Source: Bacteroidaceae bacterium
Lineage (GTDB): Bacteria > Bacteroidota > Bacteroidia > Bacteroidales > Bacteroidaceae
Assembly (NCBI GenBank): GCA_017650085.1
Contig: JAGCFN010000064.1
Coordinates: 1-45,745, forward strand
Reading direction: 5' to 3'
Length of the DNA stretch: 45,745 nucleotides
Position numbers and translations under genes: made by a program. The notes beneath the pieces are model-generated. The model had not been told where the DNA came from and did no database searches. It saw only the letters and a program-made list of their open reading frames with translations. Positions 6,937 to 16,707 of this stretch are shown here, piece after piece. Each line of letters opens with the position of its first letter. The first letter of the stretch is position 1.

Positions 6937-9900
6937 TTAGTTTCGGATCAGTAATGCTTGCATTCGCAGAATGGCATTGTACTCGTTGTCGTAGTATTCG
7001 ATGCATACGTTATACTTCTTGCCCTTCTCCACAGAAATGGTGGCATTGCGAGTCGTCTCAGCATGGTCGCCCCAATCGCTGAAGAGTTCCTTGCCGTCAA
7101 CAGTCAGTCGGTAGGCATCATCACCAGTCATGATGAACATCACATCACCAGTCTCTGGAGCGGTAAAGGTGCTTGTTGCCGTCATGCTCCAGTAGTCGGC
7201 GGGGATGCCTTCGATAGGCGAGCCGCTGATGAAGAAGTCAATCTTCTCCTGATGTGCCGTGGCCTTTGCCTCGCCTTCCATTTGCTTATTGGGGAAGTAA
7301 CACAAGTCGAAACCTGTTCCAGTTGCCGTGCTGAAAGCTTCAGGCGAGACTTCGCTGAGCATCTTGCCGTCCTCGCCGACTTGTTTCAGGAAGCGGTCGA
7401 AGTTCTCATTCTTGCCCATTTGCTCAACAAGCACAACTGGGAGTTTCTTGTAAAGATTATGGAAGTGGTCGAGCGTTGTGTCTTGTGTCTCAGGATGATA
7501 TGAGAGGCGGAGTGGTGCGGCCTCGAGGAATCCGAAGTCTTTGGTATAGACCATGTTGGCATCGTGTCGCTTGAAGTCCTGCACAGTATTTTGTATGCGA
7601 TAGAACTCGCCTTTTTCACCATTTGTGACAGCATAATCTTCAGAGGCGAATGTCACCTCGATAGTTGCTCCCTTACTGCAGTCAATGCTTCCTAAATCTA
7701 TGACGCTCTCAAGATTTAAGCCGTCGTAGGAGAAGCTAACGTCTTTGCCATCTACTTTAATAGCGTTAGGTGCCTTTTGACAAGGCAGGGCAAGTGTGTA
7801 GTTGCGGCGAGTTGGCATATCTTTGTAGTTGCCTTTTCGCTGGCCGATAATGATGGTAAGGTGTTCGCCGTTACGTTGGTAGGAGAGTGGCGTAGTAGCA
7901 TATTCGCTGACATAATTCTTGTCCTCTCCATTGTCTTCATATAGTGTGAACTCATCCTTCTCGGCTCCTGGGAAGACACGCACAATGATGGGTTGTTCCG
8001 TGCCGCTCAGGTTCTTTACTTTTCCGTAATAAGGAATGATACTGCCTGCCTTAATATAAACAGGATATTCATCCATCGAGAACTGCCGCTCGACGGTTTG
8101 TCCGCCCTTAAGCATCGTGCCAGTCTCATATTCAAGCCATTGTCCTTCTGGCAGCCAAGCCTTGACAGAAGCCAATCCACTCTCTTTGCTGACTTCTGTC
8201 GTGACTGGAGCGATGAGCATCTTATCGCCGAACATGTACTGCTCCTTCATTTCGTAGGCTTCCTTAGCTTCAGGATAGTCGTAGTACATCGGACGGCAAA
8301 GCGAGATGCCTGTCTCGTAGTCCTGCCGCGCCATAGTATATATATAAGGTATGAGAGCATAACGTCCGTTGATGACTGCTGCGAGTCGGCGCTGTATAGT
8401 CTGGTCGAAAGCCCATGGCTCTTTGTTGAGGCTGGGGTCTTTAGCGCTGTGGCTGCGGAGGATGGGCAAGTATTGGCCCATCTGCATGGCTCGTGTATAG
8501 AGTTCTGGCTCAACGCCCATGCCGTACCTCCTTACTTGGTGCCCGCCTATGTCGTGACTCCAATAACCATAGAGCACATTGGAGGAGGTGCTGTTGAAGT
8601 AGGGCAGGAAGCGAAGGCTCTCCCAAGTGGCGTACGAGTCTCCCGAGAAGCCTATCTGATAGCGGTGATTTCCGAGACCGCCCCAACGATGGTAGAGCAG
8701 GGGACGTTTCGTGCCGTTCTTCTCCATGTCGCTAAACCAAATGTAGTTGCACCAGAAGACGTTGTCGAGGTCTTTGAGGGTGCGGTCTTTCTCCCATTGT
8801 TGCCAGTCGAGCCACCAGAAGTCGACACCCTCGTCGACATACTGATGAAGATAGGTGTCGAAGAGTGCCTTCACGTATTTCTTGTCGCTTCCCATCCACT
8901 CATAGGTCTTGCCGTCATTTTTGCCGTAGCGCTGCATAAACTCGTTGTACTTTTTTTCGTATGGACGCACACCATCGGCAGGATGCAGGTTCATGGTAGT
9001 CTTTACACCTTGTTCGTCGAGGTAGGCGAGGAACTTTCTGTAGTCGGGGAAGATGCTCTCGTTCCAGTCCCAACCTGTCCATCCGCCGCCACTTTCCGGC
9101 GTATTGGGGTGCCAGTCCATATCGATGACAATCACGTCGAGCGGCAAGTCGAGGCGATGGAAGTCGCTGATAAGGTCGCGCAGTTCTTTGTCGCTGTAGC
9201 TCCAATAGCGACTCCACCAATAACCAAAGGCGTAACGTGGAGGCAGAGGCACCTTGCCTGCAAACTTTGTGAAGCTCTTCAAGGCAGCTTTGTAGTCGTG
9301 GCCATAAGCCATGAAGTACCAGTCCTGTGCTCCTTCGGCACAATTGCGCTCTTTGACCCAGTCCCAATCTTGAGCGCCGTCGAAGAGGAAGTTCTTGGAG
9401 TCGTCGATGAGTGTCCAGCCATCGGTTGCCAGCAAGCCATCCTCGAGGGGCATCGGGTGCTTGGGGTTGCTGTACTGATACACATCACCATCGTAGCCGT
9501 CAAGTGTGCGATAAGTGCCCTTCAGGTTGCCTTTCTGCTCAGTCCCAGGCGTCCATGTGAACGTCTTGCCGAGTCCTTTGGCAGAGACAATAGTGAGGTT
9601 CTTTGCGCTGAGCGGAGCTCCATCCTTTTTATAGGTAAGTTTGAATTTGCCAGTTGTAATGATAACTTTGCTGCCACTTGTTGATGCTTTGTGTGGCACT
9701 TTGTCGTATTCGCGAATCACAGCCACGAAGCTCTTGTTGTCGACGAACTTTCCGTCTGGAGCGTATTCAAGGCGTATTGTGCCTTCATCGATGAGTGTGA
9801 AGCGGACATGGTTGTCGCGATAGATTTCTTCTGCCAGAGCCAAACTGGGCAAAATGCTAGTGGTCAGCAGGACAGCCAGCAAGGTGTACAATCTTTTCAT
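6937..9900 (-). CDS. GH31 alpha-glycosidase with DUF5110 and C-terminal PA14 domain
   Basis: This 987-residue exported enzyme (signal peptide about 1-23) hydrolyses alpha-linked sugars. The GH31 family includes alpha-glucosidases and alpha-xylosidases, and the exact substrate cannot be read here. It has an N-terminal galactose-mutarotase-like beta domain (about 25-200) and then a (beta/alpha)8 barrel. The likely nucleophile is D365 in FWWLDWQQW, and the likely acid/base is D421 in GFSGDSYATW. A DUF5110-type beta domain follows (about 620-720). The last 120 or so residues look like a PA14 domain (SPIEGIPADYWSM, FIMTGDDAYRLTVDGK), usually carbohydrate-binding. It has its own -7 box (9926-9933) and precedes the MscS-family gene by 30 bp. 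Confidence 0.95.
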   Translation of the reverse strand: MKRLYTLLAVLLTTSILPSLALAEEIYRDNHVRFTLIDEGTIRLEYAPDGKFVDNKSFVAVIREYDKVPHKASTSGSKVIITTGKFKLTYKKDGAPLSAKNLTIVSAKGLGKTFTWTPGTEQKGNLKGTYRTLDGYDGDVYQYSNPKHPMPLEDGLLATDGWTLIDDSKNFLFDGAQDWDWVKERNCAEGAQDWYFMAYGHDYKAALKSFTKFAGKVPLPPRYAFGYWWSRYWSYSDKELRDLISDFHRLDLPLDVIVIDMDWHPNTPESGGGWTGWDWNESIFPDYRKFLAYLDEQGVKTTMNLHPADGVRPYEKKYNEFMQRYGKNDGKTYEWMGSDKKYVKALFDTYLHQYVDEGVDFWWLDWQQWEKDRTLKDLDNVFWCNYIWFSDMEKNGTKRPLLYHRWGGLGNHRYQIGFSGDSYATWESLRFLPYFNSTSSNVLYGYWSHDIGGHQVRRYGMGVEPELYTRAMQMGQYLPILRSHSAKDPSLNKEPWAFDQTIQRRLAAVINGRYALIPYIYTMARQDYETGISLCRPMYYDYPEAKEAYEMKEQYMFGDKMLIAPVTTEVSKESGLASVKAWLPEGQWLEYETGTMLKGGQTVERQFSMDEYPVYIKAGSIIPYYGKVKNLSGTEQPIIVRVFPGAEKDEFTLYEDNGEDKNYVSEYATTPLSYQRNGEHLTIIIGQRKGNYKDMPTRRNYTLALPCQKAPNAIKVDGKDVSFSYDGLNLESVIDLGSIDCSKGATIEVTFASEDYAVTNGEKGEFYRIQNTVQDFKRHDANMVYTKDFGFLEAAPLRLSYHPETQDTTLDHFHNLYKKLPVVLVEQMGKNENFDRFLKQVGEDGKMLSEVSPEAFSTATGTGFDLCYFPNKQMEGEAKATAHQEKIDFFISGSPIEGIPADYWSMTATSTFTAPETGDVMFIMTGDDAYRLTVDGKELFSDWGDHAETTRNATISVEKGKKYNVCIEYYDNEYNAILRMQALLIRN

Positions 9901-9925
9901 AAGAGTTTAATAATGTTTTGCCCTG

Positions 9926-9933
9926 CAAAGATA
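9926..9933 (-). promoter_or_regulatory. -7 box for the GH31 gene
   Basis: TATCTTTG on the minus strand, an exact match to TAnnTTTG, lies 26 bp before the GH31 ATG. No TTG occurs at the usual -33 distance, so the upstream half is weak. Confidence 0.5.
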
Positions 9934-9998
9934 CGCTTTTTTTCGTTCTCTTCCTAATGTTGAGGCGAAAAAGCACAAATAAGCCTCCGTCAGATGTT

Positions 9999-10086
9999 TT
10001 CAAACGAGGCGTGTGACGATTGCAAACGTCACGTTAGTAAAATGCAAACGTCACGTGTGATGTTTTCCAACCTCACTGTAGGGGTG
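9999..10086 (+). repeat. 22-bp repeat array 2 (4 units)
   Basis: Units start at 9999, 10021, 10043 and 10065. The two middle units begin TGCAAACGTCACGT and end TAGTAAAA or GTGATGTT; the outer units are more degenerate (TTCAAACGAGGCG..., TTCCAACCTCACTG...). The array ends 5 bp from the stop of the TolC-like gene at 10092 and lies between it and the GH31 promoter. Confidence 0.85.
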
Positions 10087-10091
10087 AACCG

Positions 10092-11444
10092 TTATCGCGT
10101 TTTGCGTTGATAATCAGCAAGGGCAATCTGATAGTTCGCCTTTGCCTGAGCGAGGTCGTTTTGCGCTTTGCGATTCAAGGTTTCAGCATCGAGCAAGTCG
10201 GTCAAAGTACAAGTGCTCATGCGATATTGGTCGGATGTCATACGCAGATTCTCTGCCGCTTCCTCACAACTGGCTTGTGCAATTTGTGTCTGACGGTAGG
10301 ATTCTTGCAGATTTGTCCATGCTCTTTCGATGTCTATCTGCAACATCTGGCGAGCATTTTCACGGTCGCTTTGTGCCTCCTGAAGTTTAATTTTCTGCCG
10401 TTTCATCGCATAATTTCCGCCCCACCAGTCGCTGATGGGGATGGATAGAGTTCCGAAAACGAGTCCGTTATTCAAGCTCGAGTGCAGGTACTTCTTTATA
10501 TTGTCGGAGAAGTCGCCTATTCCTGTGTGATATCCGCCTATTCCTACAGCCAGATGAGGCAGGTACTTTCCGCGTTCCATCTTTACTTGCAGCTCTTGAG
10601 CTTCAACCGCTTTGCTCAACAACTGCAGTTCTTCCCGATAATCTGGCGAGAGATTCAGCAGGTTTTCGCTGGCTTCGATGGGCTGTTCCAAAGCCTTGTC
10701 CTCGAGAACAATATCGAAATTCTTGTCTGCTTCGGCAGGTTCGATACCAATCTCCTGTGCAAGCAAAAGGCGCAGAACATGGTCGGCATTCTCGAGCTTG
10801 AGACGGTTGCTGGATAACTCCTGCTGTCGCAGTCGAACCTTCAGCAAGGAATTGCGTGTAGTTACTCCCGCGTTCAGGAAATTTTCCACCTGTTTCATCA
10901 CCGCATCCACTTGTTTTTCAGCAGCATCGAGAGTGCTCAAGTTGTATCGCACACAAGCAAGTTGCCAGAAACATTCCGTCACTTTTTGCAGCACTTCCTT
11001 CTCTGTCAATTGTTGCTTGAGCGTCATCACATCCTGTTGCAGGCGAGCAAGTTTGTTTCCATAAACAATCTGTCCGCCAAAGTAGAGTGGCTGAACGAGT
11101 GTGGCAGACACGGAATATGCTCTGTTGAACTCAGAAATGCTGAACGGAGTGCCAATAAGGGGAATGAACTGTTCGCTGATGGCGGCAATCTCTTGGGGAT
11201 AAGTGCCATCCGCTTTCACCAGTTCGTCAAAGAGACGGAAAGCAAGAACATTGGCGCTGATGCGTGGAAAGTAGTTGGTGAAGGCTTCCTTCTTTTGCAT
11301 TGATGCCGCTTCAATCTCATAGGCGGCTTTGCGCAGTTCGTAATTGTTCTGCTTTGCTTTTTCAAGACATTGTTCTAGGGTCAGTCTCTGAGAGAATGCG
11401 CTGAGACTGGCAAGCAAACATATAGAGAAAATGTACGGTTTCAT
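10092..11444 (-). CDS. TolC-family outer-membrane efflux protein
   Basis: This 450-residue protein has a signal peptide (MKPYIFSICLLASLSAFS) and two long helical repeats with the TolC/OEP pattern: LTLEQCLEKAKQNNYELRKA near the start, and a second block ending in TLTDLLDAETLNRKAQNDLA, YQIALADY. It would form the trimeric outer-membrane channel of the efflux complex encoded just upstream. It starts 10 bp after the RND pump gene and is the last gene of the adaptor-pump-channel operon. The order and spacing leave little doubt that the three work together. Confidence 0.95.
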   Translation of the reverse strand: MKPYIFSICLLASLSAFSQRLTLEQCLEKAKQNNYELRKAAYEIEAASMQKKEAFTNYFPRISANVLAFRLFDELVKADGTYPQEIAAISEQFIPLIGTPFSISEFNRAYSVSATLVQPLYFGGQIVYGNKLARLQQDVMTLKQQLTEKEVLQKVTECFWQLACVRYNLSTLDAAEKQVDAVMKQVENFLNAGVTTRNSLLKVRLRQQELSSNRLKLENADHVLRLLLAQEIGIEPAEADKNFDIVLEDKALEQPIEASENLLNLSPDYREELQLLSKAVEAQELQVKMERGKYLPHLAVGIGGYHTGIGDFSDNIKKYLHSSLNNGLVFGTLSIPISDWWGGNYAMKRQKIKLQEAQSDRENARQMLQIDIERAWTNLQESYRQTQIAQASCEEAAENLRMTSDQYRMSTCTLTDLLDAETLNRKAQNDLAQAKANYQIALADYQRKTR

Positions 11445-11454
11445 CGAGTTTTCT

Positions 11455-14400
11455 TTATGATTCAGGTAGAGGTTCTTTGCTTAATTTCCAATATACAACA
11501 GGCAGCACCGTCACGACCAAAAGCAGCGTGCCAATTCCACCAGCGAAAATGGTAATGCCTACAGGCATCCAGAATGATGAGCCACCCAATATCATGGGTA
11601 TCACGCCGACAGCCGTAGTGGCAGTTGTCAGGAAGATAGGTACCATTCGCCGACGTCCTGCATCGAAAGCGGCATCGTGTACAGACATACCTTCTGCGAT
11701 CTTTTGGTCTGCATGCTCGAAGATAAGTATTTCATTACGCATGATAATGCCCATGAGCGTGATGAAACCAAACAGGCTCGTCAGGCCAAGCGTGATATCT
11801 GCAATGCCAAGACCAATCATCGCTCCAGGCAAGGAGAGTGCGATGGATGTCATACAAATGCCAGTCAAGCCGAAACGGCGGAAGTTGAAGAGCAGGAAGA
11901 AGAAGATAATGACCAGCGCAATGCCGATGCCTAGGGCAACTTCGGGTACCGTCTCGAGGTTCTTCTCAGGTTCGCCGCCTATTTCAGCACGTACGCCAGT
12001 AGGCAGCGGGAAGTCCTTGTCGAGAATATCCTTGATGTGGTTCTGTACCTTTGCAGCCAAGACGCCACGTTTGTTCTCAGCAGTAACCGTAATGCAGCGC
12101 TCGCCGTTACGATGGATGATGTTTGTCGGCACCCATTTCGCCTTGACGTCAGCAACTTGCCGCAAGGGGATGCTGCTTATGGGTTGAGCCGTCGGAGTGA
12201 GGTAGAGATTCTCTATGTCGCCTATTTTCATTTGCTCTGCTTGCTTGTCACGCAGCACGACAGGCACTTCGTAGTTGCCCTCCCAGATAGTTGCAACTTG
12301 TGTCTTGCCCGTTTGAAGGGCGAGTTGCAGTTCCGCCATAGTGCGAGTGATGCCAAGTTGAGGTGCCGTGATGGGGTCGAGCGTAATGTCAACGACGGGC
12401 GAAGGTTGGTCATAGTCGGTGTGAACCCACTCCAACTCAGGCATCTCGCGCATCCTTTCCATTAGACGCTCTGCTGCAAGTTGGATGCTGTCCATGTCAT
12501 TGCCATAGAAACGATACTCGTAAGTTGGCACAGGCAAGTAGTCCATTTGCTTGAAACGAACATAAGCTCCTGGCCAGAAGTTGCTCAGGCGAGGTGCATA
12601 CTCGTTCAGTATCTCGAATGTAGTCTCTATGCTCGTTGTATTGACGATAAGTTGAGCGAAGTTCTTTCCACCCAGTTGCGGTTCATAGCACGTCATAAAA
12701 CGTGGTGAACTACAGCCCATAAAAGTTGTGACACTTGTTACGCGATTATCTTTGGAGAGCGAATCGCGCAAAGCTTCTGTGATAGCTTTCGTCTCATCTA
12801 AGCCTGCACCTTGAGGCAGATAAATCTCACAAGCTAATTGGTCGCGGTCAGCGAAGGGGAACTGCCTAAGTTTGAGCGTTGGGAAGATAAGGGAGGTGAG
12901 GACGACCAGCACGACGCTGCTGCAAATGGTCAACCAAGGATGTTTGAACGTCCACTTCAGCGTCACTTCGTATATGTCCTGTACCCAATCCGTGATGCTG
13001 CGTTTGTCAGGTTTCCTCTCTTGCACTTTTGTGATGAGTCGGACATTGAGTGCAGGGATGATGCAGGCTGCAACGATAAGGCTTACCATTAAGCAGATGG
13101 TTATTGTTGCAGGGAAGAAGCCGATCACGTCTCCTGCTTCGCCTGTCATAGTAAAGAGAATGGGGTAGAAGATAGCGCAGATGCAGACTGTTGCCAGCAG
13201 CATTGGCATAAAGTACTGCTTGACTGACATGATTGCAGCCTCTTTCCTGTCCATCCCGTTTCCAAGGTATTCGAGGTAGCCATCAATGACAACGATGCTG
13301 TTGTCCACAATCATGCCAAGAACCACGATGAGTGAAGCCAACGTGATGATATTGAGGGGAATGCCCAGAATGTACATGATGCCGACGCTTATGAACGTCG
13401 AAAGTGGAATGGTAATGGCGGCAACGATAGCGCTTCTGAGCGGGAAGAGTATCATCATGACAAGGATGATGACTATCATCGACTCGATAAGATTGACGAG
13501 GAACTCTTTTACGCTTCCTTCCACAACCTTAGGTTGGTCAGTAATACGAAGTACATCTACGTCAGCAGGCAAGTATTCTTTACGGAATGTGTCAATAACC
13601 TTATTGACTTCTTTACCATAATGAACGATGTTGTTGCCTTCTGTCATTTCGAGCGATAGCAATACACATCGTTTTCCGTTGCTTTCAATATAGCTGTCGC
13701 TTGTGTCGTACTCCCGTTTCACTTCTGCAATATCGCGCACTCGAACAACTTTACCTGTAGCATCGGAATAAATGATGTGATCCATCACTTCCTGTTCAGA
13801 ATGCCGAGTTGTGGCAAGATGAAGAGGGATGTTGGTTGAAGATGTGCTGACGTTTCCACTCAGAGTTGTGAAACCTTCATTGGAGAGGGCAGACATGAGG
13901 GCAGCCTGTCCGATTCCATAAGCAGCAAGTCGTTCACGATCCACGTAGATGCTCAACTGTTCTTTCTTCTCTCCGAATTGTTGAACGTTACTTACACTCT
14001 TGACACGTCGCAGCCGATCAGCCAGTTCGTCGCTGTATTCTTGGAGTTCGCGATAAGAACGTTCGTTGCTTTCTAACGTGATAAGCAGGGCAGATGCGTC
14101 GCCGAAATCGTCCTTTACGACGAGTGCCACGACACCGCTTGGCAATTGACTCTTGTAGGCATTGACGCCGTGCTTCACCTTGTTCCAGATGGGTGCAAGG
14201 TTCTTGAGACGAGGGTTGAAAAAAACCTTCATAAAGCACAAGCCGTTCATGCTTTGCGTGGTTGTCTTCGAACGATCCACCTCTTTGAATGTGAAGATGT
14301 AGCGTTCTAGCGGACGAGCCACTTGTGCTTCGATTTCTTCGCTTGTCGCTCCAGGCATAACAGCTACCACAACTCCCATTCGTATTGTGAAAGGAGGGAA

Positions 14401-14538
14401 CTCGTCTTTCGACATTTTTACGAGTCCGTAGAAGCCAAATGCAAGCAATATGATGGTGATGAGTGCCGTGATGCCTCTGTTATTGAGTGGCCAAGCAGAC
14501 CAATGTCGCATCAGGGCGCTTTGTTTTCTCTGTTCCAT
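11455..14538 (-). CDS. RND-family efflux pump permease
   Basis: This 1027-residue inner-membrane transporter of the AcrB/ACR_tran family has about 12 membrane helices and two large periplasmic loops. It uses proton flow to export drugs, bile salts or metals; the substrate cannot be read. The N-terminus is typical (WPLNNRGITALITIILLAFG, then EFPPF). In transmembrane helix 4 the usual DD pair of AcrB (D407-D408) is D412-N413 (GMIVDNSIVVIDG). In helix 10 the AcrB K940 position is Arg (GIIMRNEILIFEHADQ). These changes place it outside the classical AcrB group but do not make it look broken. It starts 14 bp after the adaptor gene and ends 10 bp before the TolC-like gene. Confidence 0.96.
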   Translation of the reverse strand: MEQRKQSALMRHWSAWPLNNRGITALITIILLAFGFYGLVKMSKDEFPPFTIRMGVVVAVMPGATSEEIEAQVARPLERYIFTFKEVDRSKTTTQSMNGLCFMKVFFNPRLKNLAPIWNKVKHGVNAYKSQLPSGVVALVVKDDFGDASALLITLESNERSYRELQEYSDELADRLRRVKSVSNVQQFGEKKEQLSIYVDRERLAAYGIGQAALMSALSNEGFTTLSGNVSTSSTNIPLHLATTRHSEQEVMDHIIYSDATGKVVRVRDIAEVKREYDTSDSYIESNGKRCVLLSLEMTEGNNIVHYGKEVNKVIDTFRKEYLPADVDVLRITDQPKVVEGSVKEFLVNLIESMIVIILVMMILFPLRSAIVAAITIPLSTFISVGIMYILGIPLNIITLASLIVVLGMIVDNSIVVIDGYLEYLGNGMDRKEAAIMSVKQYFMPMLLATVCICAIFYPILFTMTGEAGDVIGFFPATITICLMVSLIVAACIIPALNVRLITKVQERKPDKRSITDWVQDIYEVTLKWTFKHPWLTICSSVVLVVLTSLIFPTLKLRQFPFADRDQLACEIYLPQGAGLDETKAITEALRDSLSKDNRVTSVTTFMGCSSPRFMTCYEPQLGGKNFAQLIVNTTSIETTFEILNEYAPRLSNFWPGAYVRFKQMDYLPVPTYEYRFYGNDMDSIQLAAERLMERMREMPELEWVHTDYDQPSPVVDITLDPITAPQLGITRTMAELQLALQTGKTQVATIWEGNYEVPVVLRDKQAEQMKIGDIENLYLTPTAQPISSIPLRQVADVKAKWVPTNIIHRNGERCITVTAENKRGVLAAKVQNHIKDILDKDFPLPTGVRAEIGGEPEKNLETVPEVALGIGIALVIIFFFLLFNFRRFGLTGICMTSIALSLPGAMIGLGIADITLGLTSLFGFITLMGIIMRNEILIFEHADQKIAEGMSVHDAAFDAGRRRMVPIFLTTATTAVGVIPMILGGSSFWMPVGITIFAGGIGTLLLVVTVLPVVYWKLSKEPLPES

Positions 14539-14552
14539 GTGTTCCTCTTGTT

Positions 14553-15599
14553 CTACTTTACTGTGCTTCCTTCACTAACTTTCTGGTAGCCTTCCACAAT
14601 TATCTTGTCGCCTTCAGTCAGGCCAGAAAGGATGATGATGCGATCGCCTTGTGCTTGACCGACTTCGACGGGCTGCCTATGTGCTTTGCTTCCCTTGGCG
14701 ACCCATACGAATTGGTGTCCGTCTGCACTTTGTTGAACGCTTCGAACAGGTATGGTTATTGTCTGGTTTGTGCCGTCAAGGCCTTCCTCGTCGGTATCTG
14801 CCGTTACGTTTACGACCATTCCTGGCAGCAGTTCAAGGCCTGGATTGTTTACCGAGAAGCGAACATCGTAAGTGTGTGTGAGGACATCACCTTGTATGTC
14901 GCGAACGAAGTAGTTGCTGTGGAAAGACTTCCCACCAAGGGCTTCGGCTGTGATTGTCACGCCTTTGCCTGCTCTTCCTTGACGTGGATTGAACGAAGCT
15001 ATCTCTTTCTCTGGGATAGAGACCTTAACTTTTACCTTCGAGATGTTGAGGATTGTGCAAACGGGTTGTGAGGGAAGGGCGGTCATACCGCTTTCTATCT
15101 CTTTCTTTCCGACGATTCCGCTGCATGGTGCTTTCAGGCGACAGTCGGCAAGAGCCTTGCCTGCCATTTGAAAGCTGGAACGTGCTTGTTGGACTTTTGT
15201 CTGCACATTTATCCAGTCGATTTCAGATATTGATTGTGATTGGTACAGCACTTCCATGCGTTTTTGTGTGTCGAGGGCCTGGTCGTAGGCAGCTTTAGCG
15301 GCTTGAAGGGTGTTCTCGCATTGAACGGGATCCATTTCTGCGATGAGTTGGCCTCTTGCCACGTATTGCCCTTCCTGCACGTAAACTCTGGTGACTGTCC
15401 CCATTCCAGTGAAGCTGACGGGTGTGCTGCTTTCCTCTTCCACTTTGCCTACGTAGTGTTTTCCCATGGGTGTCGTGTTTGCGCAGACAGTTTCGGTAGT
15501 GACTTTCAAAGCCTCCACTTCATAGCTTTTCTCGCTTCTTCCGCAGGCAACCAGCAGAATGGTGATTGCCAGGATGGCGAATGTGTTGAGTTTATTCAT
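14553..15599 (-). CDS. RND efflux periplasmic adaptor lipoprotein (MFP family)
   Basis: This 348-residue lipoprotein (lipobox LLVAC, Cys19) belongs to the HlyD/AcrA adaptor family. It has a barrel-sandwich hybrid half (SFTGMGTVTRVYVQEGQYVARGQLIAEMD), a short alpha-hairpin (about 100-150), the second lipoyl half (CRLKAPCSGIVGKKEIESG), and the beta-barrel and membrane-proximal domains up to VEGYQKVSEGS. It bridges pump and outer-membrane channel in the periplasm. It is the first gene of the efflux operon and is divergent from the AraC-family regulator, a common arrangement for local control. Confidence 0.95.
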   Translation of the reverse strand: MNKLNTFAILAITILLVACGRSEKSYEVEALKVTTETVCANTTPMGKHYVGKVEEESSTPVSFTGMGTVTRVYVQEGQYVARGQLIAEMDPVQCENTLQAAKAAYDQALDTQKRMEVLYQSQSISEIDWINVQTKVQQARSSFQMAGKALADCRLKAPCSGIVGKKEIESGMTALPSQPVCTILNISKVKVKVSIPEKEIASFNPRQGRAGKGVTITAEALGGKSFHSNYFVRDIQGDVLTHTYDVRFSVNNPGLELLPGMVVNVTADTDEEGLDGTNQTITIPVRSVQQSADGHQFVWVAKGSKAHRQPVEVGQAQGDRIIILSGLTEGDKIIVEGYQKVSEGSTVK

Positions 15600-15628
15600 A
15601 GTTTTGTGTGTTTTTTCTAATTCGGGTG

Positions 15629-15636
15629 CAAAGGTA
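15629..15636 (-). promoter_or_regulatory. -7 box for the efflux operon
   Basis: TACCTTTG on the minus strand matches TAnnTTTG exactly and lies 29 bp before the adaptor ATG. The AraC-family gene's -7 box is about 130 bp away on the other strand, so this interval (15600-15795) is a shared divergent control region. Confidence 0.5.
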
Positions 15637-15766
15637 GCAACTTTTTCCCCACATTATTATATTATTATGTCGCAAAGGTTGTCCTATTTCTCCACATTTG
15701 TTCCTTTTGGGAGAAAAAACGGACAAAAAGAGGGGAAAAAGGTTACACGATATGAAAGAAAAACCT

Positions 15767-15774
15767 TATCTTTG
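15767..15774 (+). promoter_or_regulatory. -7 box for the AraC-family regulator
   Basis: TATCTTTG lies 21 bp before the ATG at 15796. The -33 element is poor (GTT at a slightly long distance). A good Shine-Dalgarno, GGAGG, sits just before the start codon, which is unusual in this window and supports the chosen start. Confidence 0.5.
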
Positions 15775-15795
15775 TGGTGAAAAAACGGAGGCAAT

Positions 15796-16674
15796 ATGGA
15801 AAAACTCGACTTTCAGGCTATCGTGGACAGTAAATTCAACTTCCATTGGAATGAACATATCGCGTTGTTCTGCGATTTCGAGGAGGTGAGGAACCTCACT
15901 ATTTCTGATGTCCTTGTCGAAGGTTTCCTGTTTGCTGTGGTGACTCACGGCCAGGCACAGATTTCGGTTGACGACAAGACTTATCAGTTGAAAGCGGGTG
16001 ATGTCATTACCTGCAAGCCCCGCAATATCTTCGAGCGAAGCATGATGAGTATGGACTTCAACGCCCTGTTGCTGTTCCTCTCGCCAGAATATGTGGCGCA
16101 GCTCTCGCAAATGGTTCGCATGGAATGGACTTATTCCACCTTTTCCACTTCCCACAAGATACTTCATGCCGATGAAATGGCGGTAAAACGCTTCCGTTAC
16201 TACTTCGACCTGCTGCAGAATCACCTCTCTTGCCCCAATTCCCCACACAAAGAACTGAGCCTGCGTTTGCTCTTTGCTTCAATGGCTTACGACCTTCACG
16301 ACTTGCATGATTTCCAGGGTGAAGAGCTTTTGTATCAGACTTACAGTTCTGGCGAGAACATTTTGAGGCAGTTCATGCAGCATCTTCACGACCCGTCTCA
16401 GCCCTACCTCAACGTTAACGAATACGCAAGCCTGTTCAGCATCACGCCAAAGTACTTTTCGAGTGTCTGCAAACGGCTTACCGGCAAGACGGCGAACCAG
16501 CTGATTAGCGATGAAATCGTGCGTTCTGCTCAGATCACGCTTCGTGACAGCAGCAAGAGCATCAAACAGATAGCAGCCATGATGGGCTTCAAAAACCAGT
16601 CCCATTTCGGCAGGTTTTTCCGTCAGCAGACAGGCGTTTCCCCACAACAATACAGGGAAGGGAAGACACTTTAG
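15796..16674 (+). CDS. AraC-family transcriptional regulator
   Basis: This 292-residue regulator has an N-terminal cupin-like sensing domain (about 25-110; GFLFAVVTHGQAQISVDDKT is a typical strand pattern) and a C-terminal AraC/XylS DNA-binding domain (about 195-292). The latter has two helix-turn-helices: LNVNEYASLFSITPKYFSSV, then SIKQIAAMMGFKNQSHFGRF, ending FFRQQTGVSPQQYRE. It is divergent from the RND efflux operon with 196 bp between the starts, so control of that operon is a reasonable inference. The ligand is unknown. Confidence 0.94.
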   Translation: MEKLDFQAIVDSKFNFHWNEHIALFCDFEEVRNLTISDVLVEGFLFAVVTHGQAQISVDDKTYQLKAGDVITCKPRNIFERSMMSMDFNALLLFLSPEYVAQLSQMVRMEWTYSTFSTSHKILHADEMAVKRFRYYFDLLQNHLSCPNSPHKELSLRLLFASMAYDLHDLHDFQGEELLYQTYSSGENILRQFMQHLHDPSQPYLNVNEYASLFSITPKYFSSVCKRLTGKTANQLISDEIVRSAQITLRDSSKSIKQIAAMMGFKNQSHFGRFFRQQTGVSPQQYREGKTL

Positions 16675-16707
16675 CAAGTCGTTGAAAATCAGCTCGCCTG
16701 AGAAGTC

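Noticed and set aside
7993..9684. A 563-codon plus-strand frame over the GH31 gene
   Set aside because: It is a shadow of the GH31 enzyme, which carries catalytic motifs on the other strand.
10060..10091. Rho-independent terminator for the efflux operon
   Set aside because: No stem followed by a T run was found on the minus strand after 10092; only repeat units are present.
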